A DNA stretch of 43,244 bases from CAYSQW01 sp964433135 (GTDB taxonomy: Bacteria > Acidobacteriota > Aminicenantia > Aminicenantales > Aminicenantaceae). The DNA is taken from positions 1-43,244 of the forward strand of contig CAYSQW010000027.1 of assembly GCA_964433135.1 (NCBI GenBank), in the 5' to 3' direction. Shown piece by piece: positions 15,419-23,432 of this stretch. The translations under genes and the position numbers were made by a program. Positions within the stretch are counted from its first letter, which is position 1; every line of letters starts with the position of its first letter. The notes under the pieces are model-generated. The model did no database searches and was not told the DNA's origin. It worked only from the letters and a program-made list of their open reading frames with translations.

Positions 15419-16711
15419 TTAAGGGTAAATACGGTAAAGAAGGCGTGGAAAAGGAATCGTCTCCCGGATATGCTTGATTTTACATATCCAGGAAAGCATG
15501 CGCTCAATTCCCATGCCGAAGCCTGCGTGAGGGACCGTTCCATATTTTCTGAGATCCAGATACCATTCATAATCCCGGCGGGAAAGCTTATGGTCCTGGA
15601 TTCGTTGGAGCAAAAGATCGGGATCATGGATGCGCTGACCGCCGCCGATCAGTTCCCCATATCCTTCGGATGCAAGAATATCCACACCCAAAACCACGTC
15701 GGGGCGTTTTTCATCGGGTTGCATGTAGAAGGCTTTGATTTCCGCAGGGAAATGGGTAAGACAGACGGGCGTGTCGTAGATTTCGGATATCAGAGATTCT
15801 TCCGGCGCTCCCAAGTCATCTCCCCACTTGGCCTTAGATCCTTTCTCCTGGAGGAGAGGAAGGATCTCTTCATAAGTGATGCGGGGGAAAGGTTTTTTAA
15901 CGCTTTCGAGGGGAGTTATGTCCCGTTCCAGAATATCCAGCTCATTTCGTTTTTCTTCCAGGACTCGGGAAATAACGGAGAGGATCAAATCTTCTCCCAA
16001 CTCGATGGTGTCATTGAGATTGGCGAACGCGACTTCGGGTTCCACCATCCAGAATTCGATAAGATGTTTCCGGGTTTTGGATTTTTCCGCCCGGAAAGTC
16101 GGGCCGAAGCAGTAAACCTTGCCGAACGCCATGGCGGTTGCTTCATTGTAGAGCTGTCCGCTTTGACTGAGGTATGCTTTCTGATCGAAGTATTCGGTTT
16201 CGAAGAGGGTCGTTGTGCCCTCGCACGCACTCGGTGTCAGGATGGGGGTGTCCATCAAGCGGAATTTGCGACCGTCGAAAAAATCTCGGACAGCCCGAAT
16301 CACTTCCGCTCGGATCTGGAGTACGGCGTTTTGTTTCTGGGAGCGCAACCATAGATGTCGGTGCTCCATGAGGAATGGAATGCCGTGTTCTTTGAGGGTA
16401 ATGGGATACTCGTGTGCGACTTGGATGATGTCGATATCGATGATCGTCATTTCATATCCGCCGGGGGCGCGGGCGTCTTCGCGGATGGTTCCTTTGATGA
16501 TTACAGATGATTCCTGAGTCAGCTGATCGAATTTTTTAAACAGCGGATTTTCTTTATCCGCACTGTATGCGGTAGCCTGCAGTAAACCCGTGCCGTCCCG
16601 GACCAGAAGAAAACGAACTTTTCCACTGGATCGCTTGTTGTAGATCCAGCCTCGGATCTCGACGTCCTGTCCCTTAAAGTCGGCGATGTCTTCGATATAT
16701 ACCCATTTCAT
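15419..16711 (-). CDS. asnS: asparaginyl-tRNA synthetase
   Basis: 430 aa, normal length. An N-terminal OB-fold anticodon domain (about 1-105; GWIYNKRSSGKVRFLLVRDG) precedes a class IIb catalytic domain. This has EHRHLWLRS, motif 2 with FGPTFRAEKSKTRKHLIEFW, and motif 3 GFGMGIERMLSW near the C-terminus. The form YFDQKAYLSQSGQLYNEATA fits AsnS rather than AspS. I chose the ATG at 16711; a TTG three codons upstream is possible but would lie before or at the predicted transcript start. No Shine-Dalgarno is present and the promoter ends 10 nt before the ATG. The cognate tRNA-Asn is also in this window at 42.9 kb. Confidence 0.96.
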   Translation of the reverse strand: MKWVYIEDIADFKGQDVEIRGWIYNKRSSGKVRFLLVRDGTGLLQATAYSADKENPLFKKFDQLTQESSVIIKGTIREDARAPGGYEMTIIDIDIIQVAHEYPITLKEHGIPFLMEHRHLWLRSQKQNAVLQIRAEVIRAVRDFFDGRKFRLMDTPILTPSACEGTTTLFETEYFDQKAYLSQSGQLYNEATAMAFGKVYCFGPTFRAEKSKTRKHLIEFWMVEPEVAFANLNDTIELGEDLILSVISRVLEEKRNELDILERDITPLESVKKPFPRITYEEILPLLQEKGSKAKWGDDLGAPEESLISEIYDTPVCLTHFPAEIKAFYMQPDEKRPDVVLGVDILASEGYGELIGGGQRIHDPDLLLQRIQDHKLSRRDYEWYLDLRKYGTVPHAGFGMGIERMLSWICKIKHIRETIPFPRLLYRIYP

Positions 16712-16721
16712 AATGTCCAAA

Positions 16722-16750
16722 ATTATATGTCATAACCGATAAAATGTCCA
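16722..16750 (-). promoter_or_regulatory. promoter of asnS, leaderless arrangement
   Basis: Minus strand TGGACA (16745-16750), 17-nt spacer, perfect TATAAT (16722-16727), then exactly 10 nt to the ATG at 16711. The predicted transcript start is about 3-4 nt before the start codon, with no room for a ribosome site. Confidence 0.65.
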
Positions 16751-16796
16751 TCACCGTGAGTCCGGAGGCCGTGCTTGAGGAGGGGCAAATTGACAG

Positions 16797-17507
16797 GTGG
16801 CGAAGAGTGTGGTAATGGAGAGAGCTGAAAGGACATTCATGGCCGGAATACTGCAACAGATTGCATTCTGTATCGAAAAAGGAAAAATCGAAAAAACATC
16901 CCCGTTCCCTCCGGAATGGGCGGGGAGGGATGGAGCGAGCGAATTAACCCGCGCGGCTCTGGCTGAAGGGATTGCTCCGCGGGAAATCTTGGAATCCGGC
17001 TTTATCCCAGGAATGAATAGGGTTGGTGAAGCGTTCAGCCGGAGCGAGATATATCTTCCAGATGTCTTGATGGCGGCGCAGGCCATGAGTGGTGGGATGG
17101 AATGTTTAAAACCCTATTTTCAATCCGGAGATGTTCAACACCGCGGAACCATACTCTTGGCCACGGTCGCGGGAGATTTGCACGATATCGGAAAGAAAAT
17201 AGTCGGCATGTTTTTTGAAGGGGCCGGGTGGAAGGTGGTGGACTGCGGAGTGGATGTCTCAGAGAAAGACATGCTGGAAACCATCCGTCTTCAGCGGCCG
17301 CGGGCCGTCGGCCTTAGTGCGCTTTTAACGACGACGATGGCGGGTATGGAAAGCATGGTGGATCGGATAAAATGTGTTTATCCGGAAACGTGTGTCTTAA
17401 TAGGAGGTGCGCCGGTAAACTCGCGGTTTGCCCGGCGAATCGGAGCCGACGCCTATTCCCCCGATCCGCAAGGCGCCGTGAATTATTTGATGGAGAAGGA
17501 GTCATGA
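16797..17507 (+). CDS. corrinoid (cobalamin-binding) protein, MtaC/methionine-synthase-like
   Basis: 236 aa. A B12-binding helical cap (about 15-105; FIPGMNRVGEAFSRSEIYLP) is followed by a Rossmann domain with the base-off signature GDLHDIGKKI (His about 127) and then GLSALLTTTM and IGGAPV. Such proteins carry a methylcobamide between two methyltransferases; their partners act on methanol, methylamines, methoxy compounds or homocysteine. No methyltransferase gene is adjacent. The GTG at 16797 has GAGGAGGGG 11 nt upstream; an ATG at 16839 (MAGILQQIAF) with AAGGA upstream fits the usual family start and is a real alternative (222 aa). It is translationally coupled to the next gene by an ATGA overlap. 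Confidence 0.88.
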   Translation: MAKSVVMERAERTFMAGILQQIAFCIEKGKIEKTSPFPPEWAGRDGASELTRAALAEGIAPREILESGFIPGMNRVGEAFSRSEIYLPDVLMAAQAMSGGMECLKPYFQSGDVQHRGTILLATVAGDLHDIGKKIVGMFFEGAGWKVVDCGVDVSEKDMLETIRLQRPRAVGLSALLTTTMAGMESMVDRIKCVYPETCVLIGGAPVNSRFARRIGADAYSPDPQGAVNYLMEKES

Positions 17508-18055
17508 CTGAGGCCGGGACATTTCATCCCGTTCAATTGATCTGCGGCATCATTTCTGCGAAAGACGACGTCTTCAAATCGGCGACCGAGCGTTTGGAAC
17601 ATGCTTTCGGGGAACTGGATATATGCAGTGATTATTATCCGTTCGTTTTCACCGATTATTACGAAAAACAAATGGGGCCGGGGTTGAGGCGCCGATTCTT
17701 AAGCTTTAAAACCCTGATTGATCCGGAGCGTCTGAGCGACATCAAACTTAAAACCAACGCGTTGGAAGAAATCATGAGGAAAGCCGCCGAATCGCGAACG
17801 AGGTTGGTCAACCTGGACCCGGGATACCTTTCGGCTTCAGCCTTGGTCATGGCGACCGCTAAAGATTTCTCTCATAGGATTCCGCTAAAAAATGGGATTT
17901 ACGCTCATCTGGAATTTCTTTTCGGAAGAAAGAATATAAAGCTGTTGGAATGGACATATCCTGATTTTCGTACCCCGGATTATCACGATTTCTTTCTGCG
18001 CGTGCGGTCGAATTATCTGAAACGGCTTCGAGATATCGATAAAGATGGAAGATAG
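17504..18055 (+). CDS. DUF4416 family protein
   Basis: 183 aa. The sequence follows the DUF4416 pattern throughout: PVQLICGIISAKDDVF at the start, PFVFTDYYEKQMGP, SFKTLIDPERL, NLDPGYLSASALVMATAKDF and EWTYPDFRTPDYHDFFLRVR near the end. The biochemical function of the family is not established to my knowledge. Its ATG overlaps the corrinoid gene's stop codon (ATGA), so the two are co-translated and may share a pathway. There is no signal peptide, so it is cytoplasmic. Confidence 0.88.
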   Translation: MTEAGTFHPVQLICGIISAKDDVFKSATERLEHAFGELDICSDYYPFVFTDYYEKQMGPGLRRRFLSFKTLIDPERLSDIKLKTNALEEIMRKAAESRTRLVNLDPGYLSASALVMATAKDFSHRIPLKNGIYAHLEFLFGRKNIKLLEWTYPDFRTPDYHDFFLRVRSNYLKRLRDIDKDGR

Positions 18056-18107
18056 AAGCTTTATTCCGGGCGGACCGGTTCATTAAAACAGAGGCTAGAC
18101 GATTTAT

Positions 18108-19256
18108 TTATATGTCCAGTGCGGAGATCTCCCTGAAGTTTTGAACAATATCCGGAAGAATATTCAGTACGGTTTCAATCTCTTCAGCGGTGTTGAATCG
18201 TCCAAGCGACATCCGGATCGAAGAACGGGCGATCTCGGGTTTAACCCCGATAGAACTCAAAACCTGGGATACCTCTTCACCTCCTTCACTGCAGGCTGAC
18301 CCGGTGGAAACGCAAATATCCTTAGTTGCCAGCGCCAAGAGGATAGCTTCCGCTTCGATTCCCGGAAAAGCGAAATTGACCGTGGAATTGATGCGGTGTT
18401 CCGGGTGTCCGTTGAATTTTACATGGGGGATTTTTTGTTCGATCCCCTTCTTCAATGCGGCGGCAAGTTCCGCCAACCTGCGGTTGTCGTCGTCCTGCCT
18501 TTCATTTAAAACGCGGACCGCTTCTCCGAAACCGACGATGCCCGGTGTGTTTTCCGTTCCGGCTCTGAGCCGGTGTTCCTGATGGCCTCCGAAGATGATA
18601 GGCGAAATTGCGGCTCCACGGCGGATATAGAGGGCGCCGACCCCCTTGGGACCGTAGATCTTGTGGGCGGAAACGGATAGATAGTCTACACCAAGGTCCT
18701 TGACGTCGAGAGGTCTTTTGCCAAAAGTCTGAACCGCGTCGGTATGGACGGGGACTCCGGTTTTCCGGGCGATATCAACGATCTTTCGGATAGGTTGAAC
18801 CGTACCGATCTCATTGTTGGCATGCATGATCGAGATGAGTCCCGTTTTGGGGGAGATGGAACGTTCGAGGTAATCAAGGTCCAAGAGCCCATAGGAATCA
18901 ACCGGAACAAAGGTGACCTTGATGCCTTTTTTTTGCAGGAATTTAGCGGTTTCATAAACGGCGGGATGTTCGATTGTGGACGTGATCAATTCATTTTTAT
19001 CGGGAGACGCCTCCAGAACCCCACGGATAGCGAAATTGTCGGATTCGGTTCCCGAACCCGTGAATATCAGTTCCGCCGCGCCGGCTCCCAGGGAGCCGGC
19101 GACGGTTTCACGAGTTTCCGTCATTATATCTTTGACTGTACGACCGAGGGGGTACAGTGATGACGGATTGCCGAAATGTTCTCTTATGAACCAAGCCATC
19201 TTTTCCACGACGGCCGGATCAAGCGGAGTCGTTGCGTTGTTGTCGAGATAAATCAT
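18108..19256 (-). CDS. cysteine desulfurase (NifS/IscS family)
   Basis: 382 aa PLP enzyme that releases sulfur from cysteine for Fe-S clusters and thio-modification. Landmarks: MIYLDNNATTPLDP at the start, SGTESDNFAI, HANNEIGTVQPI, HTDAVQTFGK, SAHKIYGPKGVGALYIRRG with the PLP Lys (about 202) and the active Cys loop VSTGSACSEGGEEVS (Cys about 328). The AGTENTPGIVGFGEA segment is typical of group I enzymes. Fe-S users nearby include RimO and the reductive-dehalogenase homologue. No iscU-like scaffold gene is adjacent. It is the last gene of the aminotransferase-serA-desulfurase run, 55 nt after serA, with AAGAGG before the ATG. Confidence 0.94.
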   Translation of the reverse strand: MIYLDNNATTPLDPAVVEKMAWFIREHFGNPSSLYPLGRTVKDIMTETRETVAGSLGAGAAELIFTGSGTESDNFAIRGVLEASPDKNELITSTIEHPAVYETAKFLQKKGIKVTFVPVDSYGLLDLDYLERSISPKTGLISIMHANNEIGTVQPIRKIVDIARKTGVPVHTDAVQTFGKRPLDVKDLGVDYLSVSAHKIYGPKGVGALYIRRGAAISPIIFGGHQEHRLRAGTENTPGIVGFGEAVRVLNERQDDDNRRLAELAAALKKGIEQKIPHVKFNGHPEHRINSTVNFAFPGIEAEAILLALATKDICVSTGSACSEGGEEVSQVLSSIGVKPEIARSSIRMSLGRFNTAEEIETVLNILPDIVQNFREISALDI

Positions 19257-19311
19257 ATAGAAAACCTCTTATCCGGAAAGGCAGAAGTGGTCCGGATGTA
19301 TTGGGATATCG

Positions 19312-20220
19312 TTATGCCTGAAAATATTCCTTCAAAATTCGGACGACTTCCATGCCGGCGCGTTTCTGGCCTTCCTTGGCCGCGGCGCCGATATGCGGGG
19401 TGGCCGTTACCGCCGGATGATCGATCAGATTATAGTTTTCCGCCGGTTCCTTTTCATAGACGTCGATAGCGGCTGCTCTCAGCTTGCCTGATTCCAGAGA
19501 TTTCAGCAGGGCATCCTCGTCCACGACTCCACCGCGGGCGGCGTTGACCAACAGAGCTCCGTCTTTCATCTTGTTGAATTCATTGGTGCTGATCATATGA
19601 GCGGTTTTATCCGTTTTGGGAAGGTGGAGCGAGAAAATGTCGGCCTCGGCTAAAAGCTCGTCGAGTGAGACCTGTTTGATGTCAAGATCGGTATTAATGG
19701 GAACGATATCGAACGCAATGACCTTCATTCCGAAAGCAATTGCTCGTTCCGCAACGGCGAGGCCGATGCGACCGCTGCCGATGATACCCAGCGTTTTGCC
19801 GAAAAGTTCCGTTCCGCCAAGCGCTTTCTTCTCCCACTTGTGCGCTTTCATGGAGCAGTTTGCGGGACCGTGGTTGCGCACGAGACCCAGCATGAGACCG
19901 AAGGTGTGTTCCGCTACCGAGATGGTGGTCGCGGAAGGCGTATTGGAAACTTTGATGCCTTTGGCTTCCGCGTCGGAGACATCGATGTTGTCCAATCCGA
20001 TACCCGCGCGAACAATGATCTCGAGGGTATCAGCGGACTGGATGGCGTTCTTACGGATTTTAGTCGCGCTGCGGACGACGGCGGCATGGAATCCGGGAAG
20101 CGTTTTGATCAATTCAGACTCATCCATTCCCGTTTTGATGGTGACGTCGAGTTCAGGAATGGACTGCAAGGCGTCCATGGCTTCAGGATTAAGTACATCA
20201 CAAACCAATATTTTTTTCAC
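19312..20220 (-). CDS. serA: D-3-phosphoglycerate dehydrogenase, short form
   Basis: 302 aa. It is a D-2-hydroxyacid dehydrogenase that starts serine synthesis from 3-phosphoglycerate. The substrate domain has VVRSATKI and VRAGIGLDNID. The NAD motif is GIIGSGRIGLAVAERAI (about 143-159). The catalytic residues fall in VNAARGGVVDEDAL (Arg), VYEKEPA (Glu) and ATPHIGAAAKEGQ (His). It lacks the C-terminal ACT domain, so serine feedback through ACT is absent. The start is GTG with AAAGGAG upstream, inside the end of the aminotransferase gene (23-nt overlap). Confidence 0.9.
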   Translation of the reverse strand: MKKILVCDVLNPEAMDALQSIPELDVTIKTGMDESELIKTLPGFHAAVVRSATKIRKNAIQSADTLEIIVRAGIGLDNIDVSDAEAKGIKVSNTPSATTISVAEHTFGLMLGLVRNHGPANCSMKAHKWEKKALGGTELFGKTLGIIGSGRIGLAVAERAIAFGMKVIAFDIVPINTDLDIKQVSLDELLAEADIFSLHLPKTDKTAHMISTNEFNKMKDGALLVNAARGGVVDEDALLKSLESGKLRAAAIDVYEKEPAENYNLIDHPAVTATPHIGAAAKEGQKRAGMEVVRILKEYFQA

Positions 20221-21361
20221 AATAACACTCCTTTAAAATAAATTGCGCCGCTTTTACGGCTTCTCCGCCTTTGACAGGATAACCCAAGTCGCGCAGGGCC
20301 ATTTCCATGGCCGCCAGGGCCGTGATGATGTCAAAGCCGGACATGAAACCCAGGTGTGCAGTACGGAAAAATTCTCCTTGATGAGGGACCTGGGCTCCTG
20401 CGATATATACTCCATATCGATTATGCATGATATCGACGAATTCTTTTCCGTCAAGACCGGACGGAATACGAACCGCGGTGAGAATGTTTCCGGGATTTTG
20501 AGAGAGCAGTTCCAAGCCGAGGGCTTGGACGCCGGCGCGGGTGGCCTCGCCCAAAATACGATGGTGATCAAACATCCGGCGGAGTCCGGCGGTGCGAATA
20601 CGTTCCAGGGCTTTGCACTGCTGGCCAAGCAGGGAAATCGCGGGAGTAAAAGGCGAGGTCTTTTTTAAGAGGCTTTGCTTGTATTTGCGGACGTCAAGGT
20701 AATGGCGGGGGAGGGATGCCTTTTCAACGGCTTTCCATGCCCGTGAACTGAACGCGATATAAGATAATCCTGGGGGGGTCATGAAGGCTTTTTGGGCTCC
20801 GGAAATCAAGACGTCGATTTGCCATTCATCCATTGGGCAGGGCATGGCGCCGATACCCGATATCCCGTCCACCACCAACAAGGCTTCCGTTTTGGATACG
20901 ATTTCGGCATACCTCCGTATATCGTATACGGTCCCCGTGGATGTTTCTGATAGGGTTGTGAATACGGCTCGCGCACCGGGGAAGCTTTTTAAGGAGGAGG
21001 CCAACTTTTCCGGAGGGTAATCATGTCCCCAAGCCAATTCCACTTCATGAACATCGATTCCGTAGCTGCGGCAGATGTCCCCCCATCGGGCGCCGAATTT
21101 ACCGGTGGAGATGGAGATGACCCGATCACCGGGGCACAGGACATTCACAACGGCGGCTTCCATGGCGCCGGTTCCGGATGCGGCCAGAATGTAGACGTCG
21201 TTCTGCGTCTGAAAAACGTATTGAAGTCCGGAAACCGTCCGGGTGAATATCTTTGAAAATTCAGGTGTCCTATGGTGGCGGATAGGCAGGCTTGCTTCCG
21301 CCAGCACCTCCGCAGGTATTGGAGTCGGACCAGGTGAAAGCAGATATTCCTTGTTCTTCAT
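20198..21361 (-). CDS. class V aminotransferase (serine-pyruvate/alanine-glyoxylate type)
   Basis: 387 aa PLP-dependent enzyme. The N-terminus LLSPGPTPIP and HHRTPEFSKIF, GTGAMEAAVVN, VVDGISGIGAMP, and ISGAQKAFMTPPGLSYIAFS with the PLP Lys (about 190) are diagnostic of the AGT/SPT group. It overlaps serA, so a likely role is the transamination next to SerA in serine/glycine metabolism (phosphohydroxypyruvate or glyoxylate as acceptor); this is inference. I chose the ATG at 21361 with GGAAAAAAG before it. A TATAAT lies at 21398-21403 on the minus strand with only a poor -35. Confidence 0.88.
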   Translation of the reverse strand: MKNKEYLLSPGPTPIPAEVLAEASLPIRHHRTPEFSKIFTRTVSGLQYVFQTQNDVYILAASGTGAMEAAVVNVLCPGDRVISISTGKFGARWGDICRSYGIDVHEVELAWGHDYPPEKLASSLKSFPGARAVFTTLSETSTGTVYDIRRYAEIVSKTEALLVVDGISGIGAMPCPMDEWQIDVLISGAQKAFMTPPGLSYIAFSSRAWKAVEKASLPRHYLDVRKYKQSLLKKTSPFTPAISLLGQQCKALERIRTAGLRRMFDHHRILGEATRAGVQALGLELLSQNPGNILTAVRIPSGLDGKEFVDIMHNRYGVYIAGAQVPHQGEFFRTAHLGFMSGFDIITALAAMEMALRDLGYPVKGGEAVKAAQFILKECYCEKNIGL

Positions 21362-21475
21362 CTTTTTTCCGTTATAGACGGGGAACCTCAAAAAGCAATT
21401 ATAGTCCAATTCAAACGGCTATGGAAGAAGTAATAAACGGATATGTCCTTTCCATATATTGAATTTATCGGCTTG

Positions 21476-22606
21476 TCAAAGTTTCTCCAGCAAACACGTC
21501 AAGAGCGCGGTGCGCTCGATAAAAGAGGGAATGAGAACATGTTCATGTTCGGCATGAATCCCTTCTCCATCGGGACCGAGTCCGTCGATCGTGGCGATTC
21601 CCATCGAGGAGGCGATGGAAGCGTCGGAACCGCCTCCGGTTTTACCCGCTGTGAGCGAGATATCCATCGCGTCGGCTGTTTGCTTGATCTGACGGAGTAG
21701 GCGGTTCGAGCCGGCATTTCTTTCCATTGGCGGAGTATAGCTGACGATTTTAGATTCGATGGATGCTTCCGGCAGGTGCGGAGCGAGTCGATTCAAGGCA
21801 TCCTTGGCCTTTTCTTTTTGAAATTGATTCCAGAACCTGACGTCAAGTGTGGCGGCTGCCGCAGCGGGAACGACGTTCGGTTTGTCTCCTCCTTCTATGG
21901 ATCCGATATTCATGGTGAGGGCTGAAGTCCTGGTACGCAGAAGAGTGCGAAGCTGGAAAAGAAGCTCTTCGATGGCATTGATCCCTTTTTCTGGAGAACC
22001 GGCATGGGCCGAGCGGCCTCGTGTTTCGAGACGAACCACCAGGCGGCCTTTTCGCTGCAACTTCAAGGCGCCTCCCGGAATCGCGGGTTCCAGACAGAGA
22101 ACGCAGCTGGATTTCTTAGCCAATTCTCGAATAGCGGAATAGGCGTTTTCACTTCCTATCTCTTCCGCAGAGTTGACGAAAACGACGATTCGTTTCGAAG
22201 GGACAACGCTCAATTTATTAAGAGTGCGAATGGCGAATAGCGCCATGACCAATCCGGCTTTCATATCCAGGGCTCCCGGCCCGAATATTTTATTCCGTTC
22301 AACGTAAAAAGGCATTGTCTTGAGTTTGCCGACCGGCCAGACCGTGTCGGCATGTGTCAGAACCAGTATTTGCTTCAGATTCGAGATTTTCTCACGAGGC
22401 GGGTATTCGACCAGGAGAAAATCACCGGTAACATCTTGAGGAAATATCGAAACGGAGGCGCCGGCGCGTTGAAATTCCTTTCTGAAATAAGATATGCATT
22501 TATCAACGGCTCCCTTATCCGCGGACGGAGATTCCAGATCGACGGCTTCCTTGAGGCATTTGATCATTTCGGCCTGAGATGATTTGAAATAACGCTGGTA
22601 ATCCAT
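21476..22606 (-). CDS. M20-family metallopeptidase (glutamate carboxypeptidase-like)
   Basis: 376 aa. Zinc-ligand and catalytic motifs of the M20A/CPG2 group are in order: LTHADTVWPVG, GPGALDMKAGLVMALFA, NSAEEIGSENAYS, the dimerisation-domain stretch RGRSAHAGSPEKGINAIEEL, TGGGSDAS and IHAEHEHVLI with the last His. It hydrolyses a C-terminal amino acid or an N-acyl bond of a small substrate. There is no signal peptide, so it is probably cytoplasmic. The ATG at 22606 has GGAGGG 4 nt upstream; the ATG at 22618 is the alternative. It precedes the aminotransferase gene by 114 nt on the same strand. Confidence 0.9.
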   Translation of the reverse strand: MDYQRYFKSSQAEMIKCLKEAVDLESPSADKGAVDKCISYFRKEFQRAGASVSIFPQDVTGDFLLVEYPPREKISNLKQILVLTHADTVWPVGKLKTMPFYVERNKIFGPGALDMKAGLVMALFAIRTLNKLSVVPSKRIVVFVNSAEEIGSENAYSAIRELAKKSSCVLCLEPAIPGGALKLQRKGRLVVRLETRGRSAHAGSPEKGINAIEELLFQLRTLLRTRTSALTMNIGSIEGGDKPNVVPAAAAATLDVRFWNQFQKEKAKDALNRLAPHLPEASIESKIVSYTPPMERNAGSNRLLRQIKQTADAMDISLTAGKTGGGSDASIASSMGIATIDGLGPDGEGIHAEHEHVLIPSFIERTALLTCLLEKL

Positions 22607-22718
22607 ACAGCCCTCCATTTAGTCTTATCCCCACCATATCATATTGATCACAAAACGCAACGCCTGCCTGGGACGAGGGGGGGGACGGAGCCTGCTGATC
22701 GGCTTCTCTCGGGAAAAT

Positions 22719-22747
22719 TTGACACTCCTTCCTCATTCTTTGATAAT
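22719..22747 (+). promoter_or_regulatory. promoter of the OM barrel gene, leaderless arrangement
   Basis: Perfect TTGACA (22719-22724), 17-nt spacer, GATAAT (22742-22747), then exactly 10 nt to the ATG at 22758. There is no Shine-Dalgarno in between. Confidence 0.6.
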
Positions 22748-22757
22748 TGAAATAACA

Positions 22758-23372
22758 ATGCGAAAATCATGGATGATCATCTTCTGCCTTTTTTGTTTAG
22801 CGGGAAGCCGTCACCTTTATGCTCAAAACAGAACCCTACGTTTTCACGCCGCCGGCGGAATCTGGATGCCTTTGGAGAATGTTCTGGATGCGGGTACTCA
22901 GACCGGTTTTGGACTCAGTGCGGCCGTCGTTCGGCATGTCGATCTGGTGTTCGATTTTAAGATCGGCCGATTGGATGTCGTTGATGAAGAACATTCTCTC
23001 GACGGCGAGATGTCTCTCAGCCCTTTCATGCTCTCTGTTCGATTTCACCTTTTCCCGGAACGGAAATGGGATGTATACGGTTTTGTCGGCGGAGGTGTGA
23101 TTTTCAGCAGGATTCAAAACCGGGAGGTTTCCGGCATCCCCGGGGGGAGCATCAGACAGTCCTCAAAAAACAGAGGGGGTATCCAGGCGGGACTGGGAGG
23201 TTCGATAAGTATTTCAAGGCGTTTTGCCGTATTCATAGAGACATCCCTCCTTCACCAAAGAGCGCTTATCACCACTACGGTTGAAGAATTGAATCGAGAT
23301 CGCCGCGAAGAGGAGTGGGCTTTCAATGTCTCTCTGACCGCCATTTCCATGGGTTTGAGGTATTCCTATTGA
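22758..23372 (+). CDS. outer-membrane beta-barrel protein
   Basis: 204 aa. The signal peptide MIIFCLFCLAGSRHLYA is followed by QN, a likely signal peptidase I site with Gln at +1. The mature part alternates polar and apolar residues in short strands with aromatic girdle residues. It ends in SLTAISMGLRYSY, a C-terminal Tyr strand as in OmpA/OmpW-like barrels. About eight strands can be counted loosely, so a small barrel is likely; function unknown. The ATG at 22758 is favoured because the longer in-frame reading (from 22644) would begin before the promoter and add a non-signal-like N-terminus. Confidence 0.75.
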   Translation: MRKSWMIIFCLFCLAGSRHLYAQNRTLRFHAAGGIWMPLENVLDAGTQTGFGLSAAVVRHVDLVFDFKIGRLDVVDEEHSLDGEMSLSPFMLSVRFHLFPERKWDVYGFVGGGVIFSRIQNREVSGIPGGSIRQSSKNRGGIQAGLGGSISISRRFAVFIETSLLHQRALITTTVEELNRDRREEEWAFNVSLTAISMGLRYSY

Positions 23373-23432
23373 TCCGGAGGGGAGGTTCCTTCCGGAGCCC
23401 TTGATTAACAATCCAACCGAGGGAAATATATC

